Origin: Candidatus Colwelliibacteriota bacterium
GTDB taxonomy: Bacteria; Patescibacteriota; Minisyncoccia; UBA6257; Colwellbacteraceae
Direction of reading: 5' to 3'
Assembly: GCA_014874305.1 (NCBI GenBank)
Contig: JACWAO010000102.1
Coordinates: 1-6,451 of the forward strand
DNA: 6,451 nt
Below the pieces are notes generated by a model, which was not told the origin of the DNA, did not search any database, and saw only the letters and a list, made by a program, of their open reading frames with translations. Numbering within the stretch: the stretch's first letter is position 1; every line of letters begins with the position of its first letter. Of this stretch, positions 1 to 5,713 are shown in pieces. Position numbers and translations under genes: made by a program.

Positions 1-98
1 GGAACGTGAGACGCGAACCTCGTACCGTGAGTTACGTTTTGCGATTCATGATTCGTGGTACGCGATATGTGATTCACGGTTCAGGTTTCTCGATTAAC
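1..98. repeat. Degenerate 7-nt-period repeat array (single orientation), overlapping the 3' end of the exonuclease gene
   Basis: Cutting the plus strand every 7 nt from position 1 gives 14 consecutive units that all begin with G (positions 1, 8, 15 ... 92). The plus-strand consensus is about GATTCRY, which on the minus strand is RYGAATC. Position 5 is C in 10 of 14 units, position 6 is a purine in 12 and position 7 a pyrimidine in 13. Examples are GATTCAT (43-49), GATTCGT (50-56) and GATTCAC (71-77). The phase is lost at 99. The array begins exactly at the window edge, so it probably continues to the left. Units at 71-98 lie inside or across the end of the exonuclease gene. The period and the shared words are seen directly; function is unknown. 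Confidence 0.8.
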
Positions 99-643
99 TT
101 TGTAAAAATACGATAGGTGGCAAGCGCGTCGTCTATCGCTCTATGATGATGCTCTATTTCTATGCCAAAATAATTAGCCATTTCCTTGAGAGACATTTTT
201 TCAAGGAACGGATCTTCTATAAATTTTACCCAGGCTATCGAGAAAATATCCAAGCCCTTATAAAAATAGGTGGGCTCGAGGCCGCAGGATTCTATGGCGT
301 TTTGAATATGCATCCAATCGAACGCCAGGTTGTGTCCGACGAGTATCGCGTCTTTTACCAGGTCTAAAAACCTTTCCACGGCCTCCCTTAAAGGAATTCC
401 ATCCCTTTCCCACTCCTCGCTATCGAAGTTCACCACTCTTAGCGCCTCGGGGTCGGCGAGTTCGATGTGAGATGGTTTTATTTTTATATCCGCCTGTGAC
501 TTTATCTCTAGTGTTTTAGCGTCAACTCTCACCACTCCTATTTCCAAAAGCTCCTTATCCAAGAACAACCCTGTTGTTTCGGTATCAATAAAAGCTAGAT
601 CCCTATCCCGCATCGGAACGTCGTATAATTTATAGTTTGCCAT
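74..643 (-). CDS. DnaQ-like DEDDh 3'-5' exonuclease (Pol III epsilon-type fold)
   Basis: This 189-aa protein is a single exonuclease domain of the DnaQ/RNase T superfamily, which removes nucleotides from 3' ends using two metal ions. All active-site motifs are visible. Exo I is FIDTETTG with D20 and E22. Exo II is GHNLAFD with D109. Exo III is HHHRAIDDA with H167 and D172 in the H-x4-D spacing of the DEDDh class. No polymerase, helicase or extra C-terminal domain is attached, so it could be a proofreading subunit, an RNase T/oligoribonuclease-like enzyme or a stand-alone repair exonuclease; the sequence does not decide this. The gene starts 7 nt after the glyS stop, with no Shine-Dalgarno in the AT-rich gap, so it is probably co-transcribed with glyS. 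Its last codons, encoding IEKPEP, and its TGA stop lie in a 7-nt-period repeat array, so the C-terminal tail may have been shaped by the repeat. Confidence 0.9.
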   Translation of the reverse strand: MANYKLYDVPMRDRDLAFIDTETTGLFLDKELLEIGVVRVDAKTLEIKSQADIKIKPSHIELADPEALRVVNFDSEEWERDGIPLREAVERFLDLVKDAILVGHNLAFDWMHIQNAIESCGLEPTYFYKGLDIFSIAWVKFIEDPFLEKMSLKEMANYFGIEIEHHHRAIDDALATYRIFTKLIEKPEP

Positions 644-650
644 AATTTAA

Positions 651-2057
651 TTAAACGTTACTGACGTCTGAAGCAAGCTTGGCTTTTAAATATTCTCCAA
701 GCTCCGAGATTTTAATTCTATCCTGCTTCATGCTATCTCTGTCCCTGACGGTTACGGCTTTATCGTTTAGAGTCTCGAAGTCTATGGTTACGCAGTACGG
801 CGTTCCTATCTCGTCCTGCCTCCGGTAGCGGCGTCCTATCGATTGCGTCTCGTCATAATCCGTCGCGAAAGACTGGCGCAGGTCTTTCCAAATCTCCCGA
901 GCAATGCTTGTAAGGTCTTCTTTTGCCGATAAAGGTAAAACCGCCGCTTTAAACGGAGCGATGTTTTTTGGGAAGCGGAGAACGGTTCTCGACTCTTCTC
1001 CTCCGGAGGCGGTTTTTACGCTTTCCTCGCTATAAGCGGCGCAGATAGTTGCGAGCATCGCCCGATCCAAACCGAAAGTCGGTTCGATGACATGCGGAAT
1101 AAATTTTTCTCCGGTCTTCGGATCGGCATAGCTCATATCGGCCCCGCTTTTCTCCGCGTGATTTTTTAAATCAAAATCGGAGCGGTAAGCAATCGCCTGA
1201 ATCTCTTTCACGCCAAACGGAAAGTTGTATTCTATATCCACCGTCCTTTTTGAATAATGAGCCCTCTCTCCCTCGGCAACCTCTCTGAAGTGCAGATTCT
1301 CCTCTTTAAGGCCGAGCGAACTCATCCACTTTTTCATCTCCCCTAGCCAAAGCTCAAAATACTTTTCCCACTCCTTGGGCTTAACAAAATACTCGAACTC
1401 CATTAAATTAAACTCTTTAAGACGGAAAATAAAGTTTCCAGCGGTTATCTCGTTTCTGAACGCTTTTCCGGCCTGGGCTATGCCGAACGGCAGACGTTTC
1501 CTCGTAACGCGCAGTATCTCCGGAAAATCAACGAACATTCCCTGCGCCAGTTCCGGCCTGAGGTAGGCCGCAGCTGTTTTTTCCTCGGTCGGGCCGATGT
1601 ACGTCTTAAACATCAGGTTGAACTGCCGCGGCTCGGTCAACTCGTTCCCCTCGGGGCTTTTAAGCCCTTTTTCTTTTATCGCTTCGGCCATCTCCTTAAG
1701 CGTCATCTCGCCAGCGTTTATTCCCGCATCCTCTAAAAGGTGGTCGGCGCGGTATCTCACGTGAGTAACCTTATCCTCCACCAGAGGGTCGGTGAAATTC
1801 TCCAGATGCCCCGAGGCTTCCCAGATTCTCGGATTCATAATCACGGTTGATTCGAGGCCGACAACATCAGGTCGCGACTCAACGAAAAACTTCCACCATG
1901 ACTCGCGGATATTACGCATTAAAGCGACTCCCAACGGGCCGTAATCCCACGAGTTCTGCAATCCGCCATAAATCTCAGACCCGGGAAAAACAAACCCCCT
2001 GTTTCTAGAGAGCGCGACTATTTTCTCCATCAAACTATCACTGACTTTCTCTGGCAT
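651..2057 (-). CDS. glyS: Glycyl-tRNA synthetase, alpha2 (single-chain) type
   Basis: This 468-aa class II aminoacyl-tRNA synthetase charges tRNA-Gly with glycine in the cytoplasm, and its length is normal for the family. The N-terminus has the GlyRS signature RGFVFPGSEIYGGLQNSWDYGPLG (split: RGFVFPGSEIYGG at 20-32, then WDYGPLG at 37-43). Motif 2 is the FRNEI region at 200-204 continuing to EF at 215-216. Motif 3 is GLDRAML at 329-335. The C-terminal anticodon-binding domain (about 366-460) includes SIGRRYRRQDEIGTP (406-420) and VTVRDRDSMKQDRI (435-448). In the segment before RADHLLE (103-109), where many GlyRS have a Cys-x-x-Cys pair, this protein has EDKVTH and no cysteine; its only cysteines are C339 and C422. 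The start at 2057 gives 9 residues ahead of M10 (MEKIVALS), which is an equally plausible start; neither has a good Shine-Dalgarno. It is the first gene of a unit with the downstream exonuclease. Confidence 0.97.
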   Translation of the reverse strand: MPEKVSDSLMEKIVALSRNRGFVFPGSEIYGGLQNSWDYGPLGVALMRNIRESWWKFFVESRPDVVGLESTVIMNPRIWEASGHLENFTDPLVEDKVTHVRYRADHLLEDAGINAGEMTLKEMAEAIKEKGLKSPEGNELTEPRQFNLMFKTYIGPTEEKTAAAYLRPELAQGMFVDFPEILRVTRKRLPFGIAQAGKAFRNEITAGNFIFRLKEFNLMEFEYFVKPKEWEKYFELWLGEMKKWMSSLGLKEENLHFREVAEGERAHYSKRTVDIEYNFPFGVKEIQAIAYRSDFDLKNHAEKSGADMSYADPKTGEKFIPHVIEPTFGLDRAMLATICAAYSEESVKTASGGEESRTVLRFPKNIAPFKAAVLPLSAKEDLTSIAREIWKDLRQSFATDYDETQSIGRRYRRQDEIGTPYCVTIDFETLNDKAVTVRDRDSMKQDRIKISELGEYLKAKLASDVSNV

Positions 2058-2130
2058 TCTAGTTAAGCAAGCCTCGCAGACCCCGGTTATGCCCGGGATC
2101 TATAGGGGTAAATAATTATTCTTAGCTTTT

Positions 2131-2159
2131 ATACTAAACGAAGTAAGGGATAAATTCAA
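2131..2159 (-). promoter_or_regulatory. Possible sigma70-type promoter of glyS-exonuclease unit
   Basis: Read on the minus strand, TTGAAT (2159-2154) is followed after 17 nt by TAGTAT (2136-2131), with an overlapping TATAAA at 2133-2128. It lies in an AT-rich stretch about 75 nt ahead of the glyS start. Matches to consensus are partial (4/6 and 4/6), so this is a tentative call. The leader between it and glyS has a small CCCGG/CCGGG hairpin at about 2080-2097 but no T-box elements. Confidence 0.35.
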
Positions 2160-2162
2160 AAT

Positions 2163-2200
2163 ATGTTGAAGACGCAGACGATCGTCACGATCTTTAACAT
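2163..2200. repeat. Imperfect palindrome with an internal 13-nt dyad
   Basis: The plus-strand arms ATGTTGAAGA (2163-2172) and TCTTTAACAT (2191-2200) form 10 pairs, one of them G-T. The interval contains the dyad GATCGT-C-ACGATC (2180-2192), which overlaps the right arm by two bases. It sits directly upstream of the putative glyS promoter and just after the terminator of the preceding unit. It could be an operator for glyS transcription or a second, weaker terminator (the minus-strand copy is followed by ATATTTTG). The pairing is seen; the role is a guess. Confidence 0.45.
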
Positions 2201-2205
2201 CGCGC

Positions 2206-2250
2206 AAAAAATTCAAACTATCTATGCGATCATAGAGATAGTTTGAATTT
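2206..2250 (-). terminator. Intrinsic terminator of the recO-surface protein unit
   Basis: Arms AAATTCAAACTATC (2209-2222) and GATAGTTTGAATTT (2237-2250) pair perfectly over 14 bp. TATG/CATA add 4 more pairs beyond a two-base bulge, and the loop is CGAT. On the minus strand the hairpin runs into six T (three in the stem, three after it), as expected for a Rho-independent terminator of the gene ending at 2390. The stem is unusually AT-rich. A further CGC/GCG pair across an A-bulge extends the base on the plus strand. Confidence 0.8.
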
Positions 2251-2260
2251 GCGTAGGAGA

Positions 2261-2384
2261 GTGAACTATGAACCATTAATCGTGAACCGCAAAACGCGAA
2301 GCGCGAATCGTGACGTTTTACGGCCCACAGTACGCGGTCCGCGTTTCACGATTCGTGGTTCACGGTTCGCTATGTGCGTTCCGT
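2261..2384. repeat. Inverted (head-to-head) array of degenerate 7-nt repeats
   Basis: From 2261 to 2316 the plus strand reads as eight 7-nt units of form RYGAAYC: GTGAACT, ATGAACC, ATTAATC, GTGAACC, GCAAAAC, GCGAAGC, GCGAATC, then a partial GTGACGT. From 2315 onward the same motif appears on the minus strand in eight units ending at 2370: GTAAAAC, GTGGGCC, GCGTACT, GCGGACC, GTGAAAC, ACGAATC, GTGAACC, GCGAACC. After one non-matching unit, ACGGAAC (2378-2384) fits again. The outer four units on each side match 5-6 of 7 positions, so the array can fold into an imperfect hairpin. It fills the gap between the stop of the surface-protein gene and its terminator, so it would be part of that 3' UTR. 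Confidence 0.75.
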
Positions 2385-2389
2385 GGGGT

Positions 2390-4117
2390 TTACTGCCCCA
2401 CTATTCCCTGTCCGACGGAAACGGATGGGTCGCTCGGCAGTAAACTGGTTATCGGAGAGGAGGAGGCGGTAAGAGTTATGCCGGAAAAGGTATCCGTGGC
2501 CGAGGCGTCAGTCTCGTTAAGTATTGTCATGTAATTTCCGATATCCGAGCTCTGGGGAGCGGCCGATATTTGAAAGACTATCTGCGGAGAAGGAGTAATT
2601 ATTCCCGTGGTTGCCGGAAGATCCCCGATATTCCATATAACGGAGTTGGTAGGCTGATTATAAGATACCGTGCTTGAAGCATAGTTCTGCACGACTCCGA
2701 CAAAACTGACTCCCGGCGGAAGAACGGATTGCACAACAAGATTGCTTACATCGGTAACATAATTAGACACGTTCCAGTGTATCGTGTATTCGGTGGCCTG
2801 TCCGGCTTTGGGCGGCCACGGACCGCTATTCATCGCTCCCGATGCCGCGTCTCTAAAGTAGGCCGCTGATTGCACCGCAATCTCTCCCGCTACCTTAGCC
2901 TCCGACACAGCTACGGTCTGCGTGTTCCCCGCGTTTATTAAATATGGAACCGTCGGCGAAGAGGCCTGAGCTTTTATCTTTACAGAGAAGTTTTTGCTAT
3001 TCACGTACTGGATCGGGTACGGATTATCCAACTGCAGAGAAAAAGATACGGTACCCAAACTATTAGAAGCCAGGGAGGTGAGTTGATTCAAGGAGGATGG
3101 CGACCAGACGATAGCCTTGCCGTAATTACTGCTTATGCCGTTGGTTTGCACGGTCCCCCAATTTATCATTCCTCCGGAGATCTGAGTATTTATCGTAATA
3201 TCGTTAAAGGCGGACGGGGTATTGTTGGTATACGTTAAAACATAATTAAGAGTCTCACCTGGATAGACTACCTGGTTAGGATCGCCTCCGTTAAGCGAGA
3301 TGCTTAAGGAAAGCGGCGATTTGGCAACGTTCATGTTGATAGAATCGGATAGTAAGACGTAATCCTGGCCGTCTATATTGCCGATTAGAGAGGCGGCGAC
3401 GGGGAAGCTTGCATTATCAGGGAGATTAACCTGTCCCGTAATAGAAACCTGGCCGCTTCCTCCGTTAGCCGCCGAGCCGAGATCCCAAGCGGATCCAGCG
3501 CTCGTTGCGGCGGGAGAAGCCGAGGTTAATGTAAATCCCGACGGGTAATCGAATTTCAGTTTCAGGGCGCTCAAGGTGCTACTGCCATTATTGGCGTAGT
3601 TGGCGGTGACCGAAAATTCCTGTCCGGAAAAGACCGTCGAAGTGGCAGTGGTTAAGGTAAGAGTAATATTCGGATTAGCTACGACTAAGGGAAGGTTCGC
3701 GGATTTATCGAAGATCGCGACAACCGATGGAGGAGAGTAATAAACATCCGCTTTCAAAACATCTCCATTATTTGACGAGGGAATCGCGACAAGCGTGTAA
3801 TCCGAGCTAAAACTTCCTCCGGAAGCCAGCTGTTTTATATTGTCTTCTATGACTCTTTCGCTGTGATTGCTTGCCACAACTAATCCATCCGGAAGATCAA
3901 TCGCGACTCTCACATTGCTTAACGCGCCGTTCGAATGATTAGTAACAGAAACATGAACCATAAACGGAGTACCCAGCTGTGCCGCCGTTGAAGAGGAGGT
4001 TAAGGAAAGATCTATGCCGCTTAAAGACCAGCCGCGATAGATATAAAACGCTCCGACCAGAACCGCGGCCGCTATAACTGCTATTATTATTAAAATACTA
4101 AATATTGACCGCTTCAT
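2390..4117 (-). CDS. Membrane-anchored extracellular protein with repeated DUF11-like/Ig-like domains
   Basis: This 575-aa protein starts with a short basic MKR and a hydrophobic segment (about 5-27) that serves as a signal anchor or uncleaved signal. The rest is Ser/Thr/Asn/Gly-rich and outside the membrane. It consists of about four beta-sandwich-like domains: roughly 36-148, 149-265, 268-405 and 409-550. Each opens with alternating hydrophobic strands and holds a version of the DUF11-like pattern 'V.Y.N...S.L..V.V...LP.G', for example TNHSNGALSNVRVAIDLPDG (59-78), ANNGSSTLSALKLKFDYPSG (175-194) and VTDVSNLVVQSVLPPG (454-469). No catalytic motif, LPXTG motif or C-terminal membrane helix is visible. 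Such proteins usually act as cell-surface or adhesion scaffolds; the exact role is not known. The start lies 20 nt inside the 3' end of recO, pointing to coupled translation. Just downstream are the inverted 7-nt array and a terminator. Confidence 0.8.
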   Translation of the reverse strand: MKRSIFSILIIIAVIAAAVLVGAFYIYRGWSLSGIDLSLTSSSTAAQLGTPFMVHVSVTNHSNGALSNVRVAIDLPDGLVVASNHSERVIEDNIKQLASGGSFSSDYTLVAIPSSNNGDVLKADVYYSPPSVVAIFDKSANLPLVVANPNITLTLTTATSTVFSGQEFSVTANYANNGSSTLSALKLKFDYPSGFTLTSASPAATSAGSAWDLGSAANGGSGQVSITGQVNLPDNASFPVAASLIGNIDGQDYVLLSDSINMNVAKSPLSLSISLNGGDPNQVVYPGETLNYVLTYTNNTPSAFNDITINTQISGGMINWGTVQTNGISSNYGKAIVWSPSSLNQLTSLASNSLGTVSFSLQLDNPYPIQYVNSKNFSVKIKAQASSPTVPYLINAGNTQTVAVSEAKVAGEIAVQSAAYFRDAASGAMNSGPWPPKAGQATEYTIHWNVSNYVTDVSNLVVQSVLPPGVSFVGVVQNYASSTVSYNQPTNSVIWNIGDLPATTGIITPSPQIVFQISAAPQSSDIGNYMTILNETDASATDTFSGITLTASSSPITSLLPSDPSVSVGQGIVGQ

Positions 4118-4652
4118 CTTCCGAAGACAGCGATCTTAAGAAACACTGTCTGCACATAAACATTATATCTTTGGGCATAAAATAGGCAACAGCGCCTCCG
4201 CAGTTGGCGCATCTAGCGATACTTCCTCCTAAGCCAAGCAGATCAATAATCTTAATATACTCATCCTTGCCAACCGCGCCCTTTATAGACAGCTCATGTA
4301 TCTTCTCCCACAACTCGGGATCGGGCTGGTTTAAGGAAGTGGTATTTATAAGAAAGTTTAAAAATCTCAAAGTTTCGGCTGAGGCCGGCATGCGTCTAAG
4401 AGAAACCGCGTCAACCGCCTGCCATCCGCCATTATTCCTTTCCACTAGCCTTACTGAGACTATTCTGCCGGGAAGGAGGTGTCCGGAGAGTTTTGACGTT
4501 ATCTTTCTCAAGCTCCTCGAGATAGCCGAAACACGCCCGAACTCGCGCGTGTATATATGAAGAGTTGAGTCAGCCTCCTTTCCCTCCTCTCTCGATAAAA
4601 CCAACCCCAAGGTCATATACTCCATTCTTGTTTGAGAATAACACTCTGTCAT
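4098..4652 (-). CDS. recO: DNA repair protein RecO (short form)
   Basis: RecO works with RecF/RecR to load RecA on SSB-coated single-stranded DNA and to anneal strands. The N-terminal OB-fold region is recognisable: GLVLSREEGKEADSTLHIYT (16-35), FGRVSAISRSLRK (38-50) and KLSGHLLPGR (54-63). The C-terminus carries a zinc-ribbon pattern C148-x2-C151 ... C167-x2-C170. At 184 aa it is shorter than the usual 220-250, mostly because the central helical part is reduced; no frameshift is seen. Family comparison favours a start at M10 (MEYMTLGLVL, first base 4625) over M1; neither has a clear Shine-Dalgarno. The 3' end overlaps the surface-protein gene by 20 nt, so the two form one unit. It is transcribed divergently from thyX. 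Confidence 0.88.
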   Translation of the reverse strand: MTECYSQTRMEYMTLGLVLSREEGKEADSTLHIYTREFGRVSAISRSLRKITSKLSGHLLPGRIVSVRLVERNNGGWQAVDAVSLRRMPASAETLRFLNFLINTTSLNQPDPELWEKIHELSIKGAVGKDEYIKIIDLLGLGGSIARCANCGGAVAYFMPKDIMFMCRQCFLRSLSSEDEAVNI

Positions 4653-4681
4653 TTGACTTACTAATAAGCCAGGAATATATT
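4653..4681 (+). promoter_or_regulatory. Sigma70-type promoter of thyX
   Basis: TTGACT (4653-4658) is separated by exactly 17 nt from TATATT (4676-4681), matching consensus at 5/6 and 5/6. The expected transcription start near 4688 gives a leader of about 75 nt before the GTG start. The -35 box abuts the first codon of the longer recO reading. Confidence 0.75.
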
Positions 4682-4701
4682 TTAGTGGCTAACTGAACCA
4701 A
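4674..4701 (-). promoter_or_regulatory. Possible recO promoter overlapping the thyX promoter
   Basis: On the minus strand TTGGTT (4701-4696) precedes TATATT (4679-4674) with a 16-nt spacer. Its -10 box uses nearly the same bases as the thyX -10 box, because this stretch reads TATATT on both strands. The -35 match is poor (3/6). If used, the two divergent promoters could not be occupied together. Confidence 0.3.
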
Positions 4702-4750
4702 AAATATCAGACCTAGAGGGGGTGTTTCGGTTTCTCTTCGGTATTAAAAA

Positions 4751-4757
4751 AAGGAGG
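4751..4757 (+). promoter_or_regulatory. Strong Shine-Dalgarno deciding the thyX GTG start
   Basis: AAGGAGG lies 7 nt before the GTG at 4765. It is the only consensus-quality Shine-Dalgarno at a gene start in the window, and no ATG nearby competes in this frame. Confidence 0.9.
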
Positions 4758-4764
4758 GGTCTTT

Positions 4765-5562
4765 GTGCGCAGAGTGAGTCCGAAGGTGTTCCTCATCGGC
4801 GAAACCAGGGTCATCGACGAAGGGCTGGATGCGTATCTGAAGCACGTCGGCGCGCCGGAATGGACGACTGACGCCCCATCGGACGCGGAGAAGCTGACGG
4901 AAGTCTGCGGCCGGCTTTGTTACAAAAGCTTCAAGCCCGGTCTAAACCAGAACGTCACCAGGGTACGGGAAGGAAACGACAAGTACGTCGGCAACCTGGT
5001 CGAGGTCGGCCATGGTTCCGTACTCGAGCACGCGGTGGTTAACTTCGTCTTCGCGGATGTCAGCCGTGTGTTCACACACGAACTGGTCCGGCATCGTGTC
5101 GGCACGGCCATCTCACAAGAGAGCCTGCGTTACGTCAGACTCACCGATCTCGGCCTGTGGCTGCCGACAGTGATCGCTAATGATTCCTCGGCTTCGCAGA
5201 TGTTTCAGGAGATCTTCGAGTACCTCGAGAAGATCCAGCTCAAGCTCGCCGAGATGTTCAATCTCGATGGCGACAAAGTTCCATTTCATTTCAAGAAGCT
5301 GGTCACCTCAGCCATGCGCCGGATCGCCCCGATCGGTCTTGCCACCAGCATCGCCTGGTCGGCAAACCACCGGACGATCCGCCACGTCCTCGAGATGAGG
5401 ACGGCGCCCGAGGCGGAGGAGGAGATCCGCCTGGTCTTCGGCAAGGTTGGCGAGCTTATGCTCGCCAGGTACCCTAACATCTACGGCGACTTCACGGTTG
5501 AGGTCGTCGAGGGCCTTTCCTGCTACCGGCCAAAGCACAGCAAGATCCAGGTCAAGCATTGA
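4765..5562 (+). CDS. thyX: Flavin-dependent thymidylate synthase ThyX
   Basis: ThyX methylates dUMP to dTMP using methylenetetrahydrofolate, FAD and NADPH, and supplies thymidylate without ThyA. The 265-aa protein shows the family core: GHGSVLEHA (82-90), VSRVFTHELVRHR (99-111) and, after the RHR, SQESLRY (117-123). Then come NHRTIRHVLEMR (201-212) and EEEIR (218-222) of the nucleotide/flavin region. Two details are unusual. The serine aligned with the classic RHR-x7-S lies at RHR-x8-S (S120, with S117 nearby), and E106 replaces the common Gln before LVRHR. It has its own promoter, a strong Shine-Dalgarno and a terminator. Hand counts of sample 60-nt lines give about 60% G+C, against about 45% in neighbouring genes, and codon choice favours CTG/CTC/ATC/GTC. 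Together these suggest acquisition by transfer. The GTG start is supported by the Shine-Dalgarno. Confidence 0.95.
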   Translation: MRRVSPKVFLIGETRVIDEGLDAYLKHVGAPEWTTDAPSDAEKLTEVCGRLCYKSFKPGLNQNVTRVREGNDKYVGNLVEVGHGSVLEHAVVNFVFADVSRVFTHELVRHRVGTAISQESLRYVRLTDLGLWLPTVIANDSSASQMFQEIFEYLEKIQLKLAEMFNLDGDKVPFHFKKLVTSAMRRIAPIGLATSIAWSANHRTIRHVLEMRTAPEAEEEIRLVFGKVGELMLARYPNIYGDFTVEVVEGLSCYRPKHSKIQVKH

Positions 5563-5572
5563 ACCCAAGGAT

Positions 5573-5608
5573 GGCGCTTTCCATGGATGGAAGGCGCCTT
5601 TTTCTTTA
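5573..5608 (+). terminator. Intrinsic terminator of thyX
   Basis: GGCGC (5573-5577) pairs with GCGCC (5594-5598) and TTCCAT (5579-5584) with ATGGAA (5587-5592), with a T-G wobble between the two blocks and a tight loop. Five T and further T-rich sequence follow from 5599. It begins 10 nt after the thyX stop. Confidence 0.9.
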
Positions 5609-5634
5609 TTTTATGCGGTTTTTGGAGATTTTGG

Positions 5635-5663
5635 TTGACTTTTTGGCCAGTTTGTGATAGATT
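5635..5663 (+). promoter_or_regulatory. Sigma70-type promoter of the 3D-domain gene
   Basis: TTGACT (5635-5640) and TAGATT (5658-5663) are 17 nt apart, 5/6 and 4/6 matches to consensus. The expected start near 5670 places the following hairpin at the very 5' end of the transcript. Being downstream of the thyX terminator, it makes the gene independent of thyX. Confidence 0.65.
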
Positions 5664-5672
5664 TAACCTTAG

Positions 5673-5707
5673 TAATAAAGGCTCCCTAACAAGGGAGATT
5701 TTTATTA
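5673..5707 (+). promoter_or_regulatory. Leader hairpin just ahead of the 3D-domain gene
   Basis: TAATAAA (5673-5679) pairs with TTTATTA (5701-5707), and CTCCCT (5682-5687) with AGGGAG (5692-5697). An internal loop of 2 and 3 bases separates the two blocks, and the loop is AACA. The only Shine-Dalgarno-like bases before the gene (AGGGAG) lie inside the stem, 16 nt from the ATG, too far for normal use. The hairpin with a T5 run could stabilise the mRNA 5' end, act as an attenuator or stop read-through. Confidence 0.6.
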
Positions 5708-5713
5708 CCTGCC

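Noticed and set aside
1..98. CRISPR array
   Set aside because: There are no 20-40 nt identical repeats with unique spacers; the unit is 7 nt and contiguous.
2058..2200. T-box riboswitch ahead of glyS
   Set aside because: No conserved T-box bulge sequence, specifier hairpin or antiterminator/terminator pair can be recognised in the leader.
2243..2534. Plus-strand open reading frames of 66-74 codons
   Set aside because: They are made mostly of the 7-nt repeat array, giving Arg/Val/Phe-rich low-complexity peptides, and run into the antisense of the surface-protein gene.
4204..4560. 118-codon plus-strand open frame inside recO
   Set aside because: It is antisense to a well-supported recO, has no promoter or Shine-Dalgarno, and its peptide has no recognisable family features.
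4688..4750. Riboswitch in the thyX leader
   Set aside because: The leader has G- and T-rich patches but no convincing paired core; too short for known folate-type riboswitches such as THF elements.
5308..5568. Minus-strand 86-codon frame and other frames within thyX
   Set aside because: They are shadow frames typical of GC-rich coding DNA opposite a gene with clear family motifs.
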